A stretch of 64,000 nucleotides of DNA, taken from positions 43,028-107,027 of the forward strand of contig CAYWNK010000002.1 of NCBI GenBank assembly GCA_964459495.1, given 5' to 3'. Of the stretch, positions 24,668 through 33,356 are shown one piece after another. This DNA is from CAYWNK01 sp964459495. Its GTDB lineage: Bacteria; Planctomycetota; UBA1135; GCA-002686595. The translations under genes and the position numbers were made by a program. The notes below the pieces were generated by a model, which was given only the letters and a program-made list of their open reading frames with translations, ran no database searches and had not been told where the DNA came from. How positions within the stretch are numbered: the stretch's first letter is position 1; every line of letters begins with the position of its first letter.

Positions 24668-24935
24668 GTTCCTATCTTCGTCCGGCCCAGGTCCGCGCCC
24701 AAGGAAGAAGTGCACCCGGGCGAACCTGGGACCCGCCAACATTGCGCATTCCTAGGGGTGTTCTACGCGTCAATCCTCCCGGGAATGGGCCTGGACACAT
24801 CCCCGGCGAGGAGTCGGCAGAAGAGGGGTGGCCTCCGCGCATCACCATCAAATAATGGCGGGTTGGCAGACCACGGGTCTGTCCTGTGGCTCGCCTTCTG
24901 ATCGAGTCCGTATCCAAACCCCTTTCTAAGCCTCC

Positions 24936-27050
24936 ATGTCTCGTTCTCGAACCTCTTGGTACGTCCTTGCTCTGGCTCTGCCTGTCGCAGCCTGCAGCAG
25001 TGACGACGATGGCCCGCCCGCGGTGAACCTCTACGACGGTTACTCCAGCGGCAGCGTCTCGGTGCCCGCACGCTTCGAAGTCACCCCGCTGACCCCCGTG
25101 AGCCCCGCCAGCACCATCACGGGCTACAGCATCAGCCCGGCACTGCCCGGAGGGATGACCTTCGACAGCACCACCGGCGCGATCGGTGGCACTCCCACCG
25201 ACGTGGCCGCCGCTCAGGCCTACACGGTCACCGCCACCGACGGCACGAACAATGACGCCGAGTCGATCACGATCGGCGTACGCAACCCCATCGTCGGCCT
25301 GTCCGCCGATCGTTCCCTGACGCTCGTCGAGATCATCGTCGGAACGCCGGTCACCTCCGAGGGCATGGGCGTCACCGTCACGGGCACTGCGCCGGCTGCC
25401 ACCGTCGCCACGCTGATGGAAAACGAGGCGCCTGTCGCCACGGTTTCTGCGGTGCTCACCGCAAGCGACGCCTCCAACGTGTCCGCCACCGTCGCACCCG
25501 TCGCCAACGACGCAACGGCTGACTTCATCGCGACCGTCACCATCAACGACGGCGAGCTGGACGCCGCCGACACCTGGGATTTCGCCGCCCAGGCGCCGTA
25601 CGACGACGATGGCCTGACCCCCGCCCTGCCTTCCTTCACCGTCGACACCTCGACGGTTGCTATTGAAGACGGCGATCTGACCCTGGACGTCTCCTTCGAC
25701 GACGGCACGACCGCGATCGGCCCCTTCGATTCGGGCAGCCTCACCACCGACCTGCGCTCGGTCGAGCCCCTGACCACCAACGAGGCCTTCGTGAGCTTCG
25801 CCTGGAACCAGATTGGCGATGACTTCTACTTCACGGTCACCGACGACGTCAGCAGCGACACCGAGGTCTTCCGCTATGACCTCGATGGCGCACTCGGCGG
25901 CGGTCCGATCCTCACTGAGGCCTTTGACCTGGACGACAGCATGGACGGCGCCGCACTCATCCGCGGCGTCGTGGGCGGCCGGCTGATCGTCGACATGGAC
26001 GAGCCGGTGAATGGCGCGACCAAGACCTACTCCTACGATCCGGCCACCGACACCCTGGTCCAAATCGCTGATCTGGCCGGCGTCAATAGCGACCTCACCA
26101 GCAACTTCGTCGACCTCGACGGCATGCTGTACTTCGTTGGCCGGGACAACTTGGGCGAAGAGAGCATCTATCGCTACACCTACGGCGACGGCACCAATCC
26201 TGCGACCCTCGAAATCGTTTCGAGCACCTCGGAAGGTAGCAACAGCGACGAGCCGAGTGACCTCGTAGTCTTCGCTGGTGACCTCTACTTCACCGCCTTC
26301 GACACCGCCTTGGAACGTCGCCTCTACAGCCTCGATCCCGAAACCGATACGCAGGAACTGCGGTCCGACGCGAACCTCACCGAGGTCGACAACGTAGTCG
26401 TCGACGGCGGCGCGCTGTACGCCACGGCCGAAAACGCCATGGGCGGCGAGAAACTGTTCGTCTGGGACGCGACCGCAGGCGTCCTCCAGCAGATCAGCGA
26501 TCTGGCCGGTGACGACACGGCTGACGACAACATCAGCCCCCGAATGGCCTTCCAGGGTCAGTTCTACTTTGTTGGCGACGACGGAACGTCGAGCAACAAG
26601 CTCTACCGCCACAACCCTGCCAGCACCCCGCAGACCATCGAACAGGTCAGCGACACCGCCGGCGCCGGCAACGACGACAACGTCTTCGGCATGACTCCCA
26701 TCGGCGGTCTGCTGTTCCTTGCCGCCGACAACAGCATGGGCTCCAGCAAGCTTTGGGTCCTCAACTCGTCGACCGGTGAGATCACCCAGGTGACCGACAT
26801 CAACGGCGAAGCCAACTCTGACTCCCCCTCGAACCTGACCCCGATCGGCACGACACGCCTGGCGTTCTCAGCCATCAACGGCGGCGATACCGAGCTCTAC
26901 ATCTACGACCTCGGAACGGGCGAAACCGTGCGCGCAGCCGACGTCAACGACGGCGCCAGCGACACCGCGATCCCCGTTGCAGTCATCGACGGCCGGGTGG
27001 TCTTCCGCGCCGACGACGGCAGCGGCGCCGCCTACTACGCCGCTGACTGA
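24936..27050 (+). CDS. Lipoprotein with Ig-like domain and propeller-like repeats
   Basis: The 704-residue protein begins with a lipoprotein signal (SWYVLALALPVAAC, lipobox VAAC). Residues about 30-115 match a putative-Ig (He_PIG) domain with GYSISPALPGGMTFDSTTGA and IGGTPTDVAAAQAYTVTATD. After a second beta-sandwich part come repeats of about 45-50 residues from about residue 270 on, for example DDFYFTVTDDVSSDTEVFRY, MLYFVGRDNLGEESIYRYTY, LYFTAFDTALERRLYSLDPE, LLFLAADNSMGSSKLWVLNS and LAFSAINGGDTELYIYDLGT. They read like blades of a beta-propeller of the ELWVTDGT kind. The protein is acidic and outward-facing. Function is unknown; surface adhesion or sensing are possible. It is divergent from the efflux operon. 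Confidence 0.8.
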   Translation: MSRSRTSWYVLALALPVAACSSDDDGPPAVNLYDGYSSGSVSVPARFEVTPLTPVSPASTITGYSISPALPGGMTFDSTTGAIGGTPTDVAAAQAYTVTATDGTNNDAESITIGVRNPIVGLSADRSLTLVEIIVGTPVTSEGMGVTVTGTAPAATVATLMENEAPVATVSAVLTASDASNVSATVAPVANDATADFIATVTINDGELDAADTWDFAAQAPYDDDGLTPALPSFTVDTSTVAIEDGDLTLDVSFDDGTTAIGPFDSGSLTTDLRSVEPLTTNEAFVSFAWNQIGDDFYFTVTDDVSSDTEVFRYDLDGALGGGPILTEAFDLDDSMDGAALIRGVVGGRLIVDMDEPVNGATKTYSYDPATDTLVQIADLAGVNSDLTSNFVDLDGMLYFVGRDNLGEESIYRYTYGDGTNPATLEIVSSTSEGSNSDEPSDLVVFAGDLYFTAFDTALERRLYSLDPETDTQELRSDANLTEVDNVVVDGGALYATAENAMGGEKLFVWDATAGVLQQISDLAGDDTADDNISPRMAFQGQFYFVGDDGTSSNKLYRHNPASTPQTIEQVSDTAGAGNDDNVFGMTPIGGLLFLAADNSMGSSKLWVLNSSTGEITQVTDINGEANSDSPSNLTPIGTTRLAFSAINGGDTELYIYDLGTGETVRAADVNDGASDTAIPVAVIDGRVVFRADDGSGAAYYAAD

Positions 27051-27062
27051 TCTTGCTTTCGC

Positions 27063-27091
27063 CTGTCCTTGACCCTCCCCGGCTAGGACAG
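27063..27091. terminator. Weak hairpin between convergent genes
   Basis: CTGTCCT (27063-27069) pairs with AGGACAG (27085-27091) around a 15-base loop in the 78-base gap between the lipoprotein stop (27050) and the glycerophosphodiesterase stop (27129). The position suits a shared terminator, but the stem is short. Confidence 0.4.
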
Positions 27092-27128
27092 ACGAACATT
27101 CACGGCTCGATCGGCGCTGGTTCCCAGC

Positions 27129-27995
27129 CTACCGGTCGAGCTGTTTTTGTGTCTGTACCCCACACTCGGGGAAATTTGTGAAGAGCGCATCGACTCGGTA
27201 GTCGGCAAGGAAGCGGCCCATCGCCTCCGGCTCCTCGTCAAAGGTGTAAGGCACAACGGCCAGGCCCGCCGCGTGGCAGGACGCGACCCACGCCGCGCCG
27301 CCGGCGGGCTCGCCATCGGTGCCCTCGATGGCGCTGCGGTGGGGACCGATCGCCTGGACCTTGGCCCCGAGGGCCGTCAGCTCAGCAACCTTGAGCGCCT
27401 CCCCTTCGGTCAGGTAGAGCAACGGCAACCGACAGCCGTGTTCCGCGCGCAGTGCCTCCAAGCAGTCGAATTCAAAGCATTGCACCAGCACCCGCGCATC
27501 GGGTCCTGAATGACCGAAGCCGTCCATGGCCGCCAGGAAGGCCTTTTCCAGCGGGCGCCCCTCCAGGCGATGAAAGGCGGGCTTTTTCAGCTCGGGGCAG
27601 ATCCCTGTTCTGCGGCCAGTGGCCGCGTCGAGCCGGACGACGAGCGCCAGGAGCTCGTCCAGGGTGCAAAGCTGGAAGCCAGAGCCGTCGCCCCGCGGCC
27701 CCATCGCGGCCAGCCGCTTCAGCTCATCCAGGTCGAAATCGATCGCATACCAGTGGCCGTCGCCTCGCCGGCGATCCGGGTAGACCTTGGCGACATTGGT
27801 CACACGCTCGAGAACGGTGTCGTGCAGGCATAGCAAGACACCGTCGCGGGTGCTGACCACGTCCGGCTCCAGCCAGTGGGCTCCAACGCCGTGGGCGTAG
27901 GCGTAGGCCTCGAGGGTGTGTTCGGGAAGCCGACCGCTCGCGCCGCGGTGGGCGATGATCGGTCCCGGGAGGAGGGTCGCTTGTTGGGCTGACAT
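27129..27995 (-). CDS. Glycerophosphodiester phosphodiesterase family protein
   Basis: The 288-residue protein has the GDPD TIM-barrel signature: IIAHRGASGRLPEHT (H16, R17, E25), LEPDVVSTRDGVLLCLHD carrying the second metal-binding acid pair and general-base histidine, then ELKKPAFHR, and a C-terminal GLAVVPYTFDEEPEAM and DALFTNFPE. It hydrolyses glycerophosphodiesters to sn-glycerol-3-phosphate and an alcohol. No signal peptide is evident, so it is probably cytoplasmic. The variant ELKKP replaces the common EIK(x). The start at ATG 27995 lies 4 bases after the stop of the EEP gene, so both are in one operon. Confidence 0.88.
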   Translation of the reverse strand: MSAQQATLLPGPIIAHRGASGRLPEHTLEAYAYAHGVGAHWLEPDVVSTRDGVLLCLHDTVLERVTNVAKVYPDRRRGDGHWYAIDFDLDELKRLAAMGPRGDGSGFQLCTLDELLALVVRLDAATGRRTGICPELKKPAFHRLEGRPLEKAFLAAMDGFGHSGPDARVLVQCFEFDCLEALRAEHGCRLPLLYLTEGEALKVAELTALGAKVQAIGPHRSAIEGTDGEPAGGAAWVASCHAAGLAVVPYTFDEEPEAMGRFLADYRVDALFTNFPECGVQTQKQLDR

Positions 27996-27999
27996 GGGG

Positions 28000-28743
28000 C
28001 TAGAACACGAATCGTGCGTACAGAGGGATGTGGTCTGAGGCCGTGCAGTCGACGAGCCAGCGGCAGTCGAGGAGCGTGACCCCGCGGAAGAACATGCGAT
28101 CGAGCTCCAGGCTGGGGTCGATCCCGAGAAGCTTGTTGCCCAGCGGGGTCGCCCCCCCGGTCCGCCCATCGCCGGTCCCCGCGAGAACTTCGTCGAGGTC
28201 CAGCTTCCGGGCGACCCGATGCAGCGCCTCCAGCCGCTCGGGGCGCCAGGTGTTGAAGTCCCCGCAGAACAGGGCCGGGCCGTCGTGACTCTGAAGCCGC
28301 TGGCCGAGGTCTTCGATCTGCTGAGCAAAGCGCCGCCCCGCGCGGTCGAAATTGAGAGCGTGCACGTTGAGGCAGAGCAGCTGCCTGCCGTCAGAGACCG
28401 GGTACACCGTGGCAAGCGCCACCTTGGGAGTCGCGATGCCCAGCTCGCGGTGCCGCGCCCGCAGCACGCCGGCCTCGACCGGCTCGGCGGTGCACAGAGT
28501 CCCCACGCCATGCCCATCGCCCATGGGGCCTAGGCGAAAGCTCAGGCCGAAGTGCCCCCCGTACTTGCCCGGCACCGGCAAGCTCATGCGGCATTCCTGT
28601 AGCGCGACCAGGCTCGCGTGCTCGGATGTGCACAGACCTTCCAGCTGCGAGAGAACCGGCCCCTTGACGCGCTTGCCTAGGTTCCAGGTTGCTGCGTGCA
28701 GCTCCTGATCGGCGGCCAGCTCCCGATCCGGATAGGCCTGCAT
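28000..28743 (-). CDS. Endonuclease/exonuclease/phosphatase (EEP) family protein
   Basis: The 247-residue protein has the EEP fold motifs in order: HAATWNLGKR (N-terminal Asn), ALQECRMSLP (metal-binding Glu), LCLNVHALNFDRAG (His), FCGDFNTWRPERLEAL (Asp and Asn), DRMFFRGVTL and a C-terminal CTASDHIPLYARF (Asp-His). All catalytic positions of the DNase I/AP-endonuclease-like superfamily are present. Neighbouring a phosphodiesterase, it could act on phospholipid head groups or sugar phosphates rather than DNA. Substrate is unknown. The ATG at 28743 is preferred over a TTG at 28761; the upstream aminotransferase stops at 28764. Confidence 0.82.
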   Translation of the reverse strand: MQAYPDRELAADQELHAATWNLGKRVKGPVLSQLEGLCTSEHASLVALQECRMSLPVPGKYGGHFGLSFRLGPMGDGHGVGTLCTAEPVEAGVLRARHRELGIATPKVALATVYPVSDGRQLLCLNVHALNFDRAGRRFAQQIEDLGQRLQSHDGPALFCGDFNTWRPERLEALHRVARKLDLDEVLAGTGDGRTGGATPLGNKLLGIDPSLELDRMFFRGVTLLDCRWLVDCTASDHIPLYARFVF

Positions 28744-28763
28744 GCGGTCCGCGGGGCGCAAAG

Positions 28764-29960
28764 CTACGGAGCTGAGCCCAGCGCGCTGGCCAGTGCGCGC
28801 ATGTCCTCGATGTCGTTGTAGAGCTGGGCCGAGACGCGGAGCAACCGCTGGGGAGCCGCCGGCCAGGGGAAGATCGGAACCTCGATGTGCTGATCCTCGA
28901 AGAGTCGCGTTTGGTCGGGATCGACGTCGAATGCCCCCAGCTTCAGGCTTGGGTCGCCCGGCGGCAGGGGAATGCTGGCGATCGAGCCCAGCATGGAAGC
29001 CGGCGCGGGAGCCTCCTGGCCCAGGGCCTCGAGCACGAGGTCACGCCCCGCAACACAGAGCTCGTGATTGTGCCGCCGGACCGCATCCCAGCCCCCCGGC
29101 AGCAAACTATCCAGGAAGTCGATTGCGGCTGGCACCGAGAGGAACGCGGTCGGATCGTCGGTCCCACCCCAGTCGAATTCGTCCTGCATCCGCGAATAGC
29201 CCTCCCGCGGCGTGTTGGCCCCGTGGGATATCGTGGTGGGCCGCAGACCATCCCGCCGGTCCTCCCGCGCCCAGAGGAAGGCCGCCCCCTTGGGCGCACA
29301 CAGCCACTTGTGACAGTTCCCTGTGTAGTAGTCGGCCCCCAGGGCTTCCAGGTCGAGGTCCAGCATGCCCGGCGCGTGGGCGCCGTCGATCATGACCGTG
29401 ATTTCACGGGCGTGCAGCGCCTCCACCAGCTCGGCCACGGGATAGACCAGCGCGGTCGGCGAGGTGATGTGGTCGATCAAAACCAGGCGTGTCTTTTCGG
29501 TCACCGCCGCCAGGACTGCCTCGGTGACCTGGGAGCTGCTTTGGATCGGGAAGGGCACATCCGCGACCACGACCCGGCCCCCGCCCCGCTCGGTCACGAA
29601 TTCCGCCACATTCCTGCAGGCGTTGTAGCCGTGGCTGGTCACCAGCAGCTCCTGCCCCTTCTTCCAGTCGAGGGAGCGCAGGACGGCGTTCACGCCGGTG
29701 GTCGCATTGGGAACGAAGACCAGGCCACGCGGGTCGGCCCCCACGAATTCGCTGAGCCGCTGGCGCGCCTCGTCCAGATGACCGTGGATTTCACGCCCAA
29801 GGAAGCGCACCGGCTCCCGCTCCATCCGCGTGCGCCACTGATCCTGCACCGCCTGCACCTCGGCGGGGCAAGCCCCAAAGGAGCCATGATTCAGAAAGCG
29901 AACCTTCGGATTGAGGTTCCAGTGGCCACGTAGGCCAACAGACTGAGATTTGGTGGTCAC
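28764..29960 (-). CDS. Class V aminotransferase, isopenicillin-N-epimerase-like
   Basis: The protein (398 residues from a GTG at 29960; the frame is open to 30014) has the fold-type I PLP pattern of class V aminotransferases. It contains VRFLNHGSFGACPAEVQAVQ, LVFVPNATTGVNAVLRSLDW (cofactor phosphate site), VLIDHITSPTALVYPVAELV, TVMIDGAHAPGMLDLDLEAL (PLP-ring Asp and His) and the lysine in YYTGNCHKWLCAPKG. LRVSAQLYNDIEDMRAL closes it. This form is annotated as isopenicillin-N epimerase or cysteine-desulfurase-like, though such names do not prove the substrate. It is divergent from the glycosyltransferase, with only 56 bases between the starts, and leads the three-gene minus-strand run. Confidence 0.87.
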   Translation of the reverse strand: MTTKSQSVGLRGHWNLNPKVRFLNHGSFGACPAEVQAVQDQWRTRMEREPVRFLGREIHGHLDEARQRLSEFVGADPRGLVFVPNATTGVNAVLRSLDWKKGQELLVTSHGYNACRNVAEFVTERGGGRVVVADVPFPIQSSSQVTEAVLAAVTEKTRLVLIDHITSPTALVYPVAELVEALHAREITVMIDGAHAPGMLDLDLEALGADYYTGNCHKWLCAPKGAAFLWAREDRRDGLRPTTISHGANTPREGYSRMQDEFDWGGTDDPTAFLSVPAAIDFLDSLLPGGWDAVRRHNHELCVAGRDLVLEALGQEAPAPASMLGSIASIPLPPGDPSLKLGAFDVDPDQTRLFEDQHIEVPIFPWPAAPQRLLRVSAQLYNDIEDMRALASALGSAP

Positions 29961-30016
29961 GCGCCTATCGTAGCCAACCGCCGGACGGAATAATCGGCCG
30001 CGGTGGAGGGTCAACC

Positions 30017-31099
30017 GTGCATCTAGGGCTCGAGGCCACGGCCGCGTGCCGCCCGGTCAAGACGGGCATCGCCCGCTATGCCCACAATCTGATGGCCGCC
30101 CTCGTGGCGGAAGGCAGGGAGCAGGGAATCCGCTACACCGCTTTCGCCAGCCTGTCCCGGCGCTGGAAGAAGGGCTGGCAGTTCGACCCGATCGACGGCC
30201 TCCACTGGCGCTGGTACGCAGGTATGTCCCCCATCCTGCGCGACGCCCCCAAGCTGATCCACGGCCTAGAGATGCGCGTGCCCCGGGTGCCCGGCGCCGC
30301 CCGGGTCGCCACGGTCCACGACCTGTTCGGCCTGCTGCCCGGGAACCTGCTCCCGGAAAAGGCCTGCAAACGCAACGCGGTCCGCTACTCAGCGATGGCC
30401 AAGAACTGCGACCAAATCATCGCGAACTCCGAATGTACGGCGGCCGACTTCCTGCGCTTCTTCGACTACCCCGCCGATCGGGTGCACGTTGTGCCCCTAG
30501 CCGTCGACGCCAGCTTCCAACCCCGCTCGCAGGAGGAGCATGCGGACGTTCAGCAGCGACTCGGTCTCGAGGGCCCCTACCTGCTCTACGTCGGGGATCT
30601 CACGCCGCGCAAGAACCTGCTGCGGCTTCTCCAGGCGTTCGCCGCAAGCCAAGCCAGCCGTGACCACACCCTGGTGATCGCTGGCGCCCGCTCCGACGGG
30701 GCGGATGAGTTGAGTGCTGCCATCGAGGCCTGTCCCTCGCGGGACAGTGTGCGCGTGCTGGGCTGGACGCCGGATGAAGACCTGCGCCTGCTGTACTCCG
30801 GCGCTGCAGCGCTGCTCTTCCCCAGCCTCTATGAGGGCTTTGGCCTCCCCATCCTCGAGGCCTTCGCCAGCGGCACTCCCGCCCTCGGCGGCGACGCGGG
30901 CGCGGTCCCCGGGATCGCTGGAGGGCACGCGACCCTCGTCGACCCCAAGGACGTGGACTCGATCATCGCGGGCATCGACAAGGTCCTCAACACTCCCACG
31001 GAACAGGTGGAAGCCGCGCGCAAGTACGCCGCGGGTTTCACCTGGAAGCGTTGCGCCCAAGAGACCATGGCAGTCTACCGCCAAGCTCTGCGGATCTGA
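30017..31099 (+). CDS. GT4-family glycosyltransferase
   Basis: The 360-residue protein has the GT-B fold of family 4 retaining glycosyltransferases. The N-terminal half shows GLEATAACRPVKTGIARYAH and VATVHDLFGLLPG. The linker and second half contain QIIANSECTAADFLRFFDY, YLLYVGDLTPRKNLLRLLQA, DSVRVLGWTPDEDLRLLYSG and the donor-binding E-x7-E motif in YEGFGLPILEAFASGTPALG. It transfers a sugar from a nucleotide donor to an unknown acceptor, probably for surface polysaccharide, at the cytoplasmic membrane face. The start is a GTG at 30017. The stop lies 2 bases before the cytochrome ATG, so the genes are co-transcribed. Confidence 0.9.
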   Translation: MHLGLEATAACRPVKTGIARYAHNLMAALVAEGREQGIRYTAFASLSRRWKKGWQFDPIDGLHWRWYAGMSPILRDAPKLIHGLEMRVPRVPGAARVATVHDLFGLLPGNLLPEKACKRNAVRYSAMAKNCDQIIANSECTAADFLRFFDYPADRVHVVPLAVDASFQPRSQEEHADVQQRLGLEGPYLLYVGDLTPRKNLLRLLQAFAASQASRDHTLVIAGARSDGADELSAAIEACPSRDSVRVLGWTPDEDLRLLYSGAAALLFPSLYEGFGLPILEAFASGTPALGGDAGAVPGIAGGHATLVDPKDVDSIIAGIDKVLNTPTEQVEAARKYAAGFTWKRCAQETMAVYRQALRI

Positions 31100-31101
31100 C
31101 C

Positions 31102-32493
31102 ATGGCTGCATCCTCCCTGTATCGCTGGGCAATCCTCGCCCTAGCGACCACTTCCAGCGCCCTTCCCGCAACTCGCCCCCAGCAGGACGATTCCGCCCCG
31201 CCGGCTGTCGCAGCGGCCGAAGACCTGCACCCCGGCCTACGCAACCTCTACAGCAAGGCGTACCAGGCCTTCAGCCTGACCCCCGGGGAATTCGACAGGC
31301 TGTGGACCGTTTGGCCCGCCGACCTGCGCGCACAGGCGGAGGCCGCCACGCCGTCCGAGCGGCGCGCGATGGCCCTCGAACGCTACGGCCTGCCCCTGGA
31401 TCCGCGCCGGACCAGCGACGTCCCCGCCGCGTTTGCTGACCCGGGCGACGGCCGCTGGGTGCTGAACTGCCTCGCCTGCCACCAGGGCTCGCTCGACGGC
31501 CAGACCGTCCCGGGCCTTGGCAACACGAGCTTCGCCTTCCGCACACTTGCCGACGACTACCTTTGGCTGCGACGCGGGGAAGATCGCCGGGATGCTTGGC
31601 TCGAGAGCCAGTTCGGTTTCGTCTCCCTGGGCGGAACCAACGGGACCACCAATGCTCAGGTGTTTTCGGCACTGCTCGCCGGCATGCGCCAACCCGATCT
31701 CTCCTTCGACGGTCCAGCACGCCTTCCCCATGTGGTCTCGGGCGACCTGGACGCGCCAGCCCTCTGGCACCTGGCCAAGAAGAGCCGCCTTTACGCGGAC
31801 GGCTACATCGAGAAGGACAGCCGGGTCGTGATGCAATTCGTGCTCGCCGTCGAAAACACCGGCGAACAGATCCGTGGCTGGGAGAAGGACTTCGAGCAGA
31901 TCTTGGATTGGATGGAATCGGTCAAGGCGCCGCCCTATCCCCACCCCGTCGACCACGACCTGGCGGCCCGGGGCAAGCTTGCCTTCGAGGAGATCTGCGC
32001 GGACTGCCACGGTACCTACGGCGCCCAGCCGACCTACCCCGAGCGGCGAATTCCGCTCGACGAGCTCGGCACGGACCCGATCCGCCAACGGGGCGTCTCC
32101 AAGGGCTTCCGCCAGTGGATGCGGGATTCTTGGCTGGGGCGCGAGGGCGAGCTCGATGTCATCCTCGAGCCCAACGGCTACATCGCCCCGCCCCTCGACG
32201 GACTGTGGGCCTCGGCCCCCTATCTCCACAACGGCAGCGTGCCCACCCTGGAGCACCTGCTGTGGCCAGAGGACCGGCCGACCGTGTGGCGGCGCCTGCC
32301 CGGATACGATCCCATGCGCGTCGGCCTCGCCATCGAGGAAGCCCCTTCCCTCCCCGAACGTCAACGGGGCGACGTGGAGCGCACCTGGTACGACACGCGC
32401 CGCGCCTCCAAGTCGAATGCGGGTCATACCTTTCCGGATGTCCTAACCGGTGACGAGAAGCGTGCGCTGCTCGAGTACCTCAAGACCCTCTGA
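31102..32493 (+). CDS. Dihaem cytochrome c, RoxA-like (rubber-oxygenase-type family)
   Basis: The 463-residue protein is exported (ATG at 31102, signal MAASSLYRWAILALATTSSA). It has two haem sites, CLACH at residues 123-127 and CADCH at 299-303. Around the first site are HQGSLDGQTVPGLGNTSFAF and YLWLRRGEDRR; around the second, YPERRIPLDELGTDPIR. The text APPLDGLWASAPYLHNGSVP before a C-terminal DVLTGDEKRALLEYLKTL is characteristic of the family that includes the dihaem dioxygenase RoxA and related proteins. It may therefore oxidise a polymer or alkene, or only carry electrons. The distal-residue features needed to tell these apart cannot be settled by reading. It follows a glycosyltransferase in the same operon. 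Confidence 0.82.
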   Translation: MAASSLYRWAILALATTSSALPATRPQQDDSAPPAVAAAEDLHPGLRNLYSKAYQAFSLTPGEFDRLWTVWPADLRAQAEAATPSERRAMALERYGLPLDPRRTSDVPAAFADPGDGRWVLNCLACHQGSLDGQTVPGLGNTSFAFRTLADDYLWLRRGEDRRDAWLESQFGFVSLGGTNGTTNAQVFSALLAGMRQPDLSFDGPARLPHVVSGDLDAPALWHLAKKSRLYADGYIEKDSRVVMQFVLAVENTGEQIRGWEKDFEQILDWMESVKAPPYPHPVDHDLAARGKLAFEEICADCHGTYGAQPTYPERRIPLDELGTDPIRQRGVSKGFRQWMRDSWLGREGELDVILEPNGYIAPPLDGLWASAPYLHNGSVPTLEHLLWPEDRPTVWRRLPGYDPMRVGLAIEEAPSLPERQRGDVERTWYDTRRASKSNAGHTFPDVLTGDEKRALLEYLKTL

Positions 32494-32517
32494 CCCCGCG
32501 TCTCTAACCCCACTGCC

Positions 32518-33051
32518 ATGCAACTCAATCGGCGCACGCTCGCATCCCTCGCCCCTGCCGCGCTTCTGGCCGCCGGACAGGACACCGAGCGCGGCGCGCC
32601 CAAGAGACGCACCCTGGTCTTGGTTCGCCACGCGGAGACCGGCGGCGACACGCGCACGGACCGCGACCCTGAGCTCTCCGAGGCCGGCGCGCAGCGCGCC
32701 GCCGACCTAGCGAGTTTGTTCGGCCACGCAGGCGTCACGCACCTGTTCAGCAGCGAGTACAAGCGCACCCAAGCCACGCTTGCACCCCTGGCCGAGGCAG
32801 CCGAGCTCAAGGTGCAGGTGATCTCCGCGCGGGATGCCGAAGCCCAGATCAGGGCTCTGGATGCCCTGCCGGAGGGTTCGGTCGCGGTGGTTGCCGGCCA
32901 CTCCAACACGGTCCCCGCGCTGGTCCAAAAGCTGGGCGGGACCTTCGCCCAGCACCCCGACGCCCCCGAGGGCCCGCCGACTCTCCTGCACGACCAGTAC
33001 AGCCGGCTCTTCGTCCTCACCGGACCGAGCACACTCGAGCTCCGCTACTGA
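32518..33051 (+). CDS. Exported histidine phosphatase superfamily protein (SixA-like)
   Basis: The 177-residue protein begins with a twin-arginine-like signal (QLNRRTLASLAPAALLAAGQ). It then has the phosphoglycerate-mutase-like core: LVLVRHAETGGDTRTD with the catalytic His at residue 38, LFSSEYKRTQATLAPLAE, and VAVVAGHSNTVPALVQKLGG with the second His. It follows the short SixA-type layout rather than that of large acid phosphatases. The reaction is removal of phosphate from a small molecule or phosphohistidine, probably outside the cytoplasm; the substrate is unknown. It lies 24 bases after the cytochrome gene and is likely in the same operon. Confidence 0.86.
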   Translation: MQLNRRTLASLAPAALLAAGQDTERGAPKRRTLVLVRHAETGGDTRTDRDPELSEAGAQRAADLASLFGHAGVTHLFSSEYKRTQATLAPLAEAAELKVQVISARDAEAQIRALDALPEGSVAVVAGHSNTVPALVQKLGGTFAQHPDAPEGPPTLLHDQYSRLFVLTGPSTLELRY

Positions 33052-33356
33052 CGGCGAGACCGGACAGAAAAACGGACACAGCCCAGGGAGCACAGCCCTG
33101 TCCTGGCGGATTCCCCATGAATCGCCGCGTCAGGGCGGCCACGGCAAGGCGCCGATCGCGCGGGCAGCCAGCGGGGGCATGAAGCTGCGCAGGAAAGCCG
33201 TACGGAGGCGGAAAGAGGACCACCGCCTGCGGGCCGCGGCTTGCTTATATTCCCGCCCGCGTGCCGCTTTCCGGCAAGGGCTGGCCTGGGGAGTGGAACC
33301 GGCCTAGGGGCGATCGCTAGGGTGACCGCATGGCCTGAGGGGGCCAATTCACGGCC
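33052..33356. other. Intergenic gap, no gene seen
   Basis: The 305 bases between the histidine phosphatase and the MltA-like gene contain no convincing coding frame. A TATATT at 33246-33251 could be a -10 element, but no matching -35 box is visible 16-18 bases upstream. Short inverted repeats around 33063-33105 (GGACAG with CTGTCC) are too spread out to call a terminator. Confidence 0.4.

Noticed and set aside
24672..26612. 646-codon minus-strand ORF opposite the Ig-like lipoprotein
   Set aside because: It has low-complexity Gly/Val/Asp text with no signal or family motifs; the plus strand carries a lipobox and a clear Ig-like domain.
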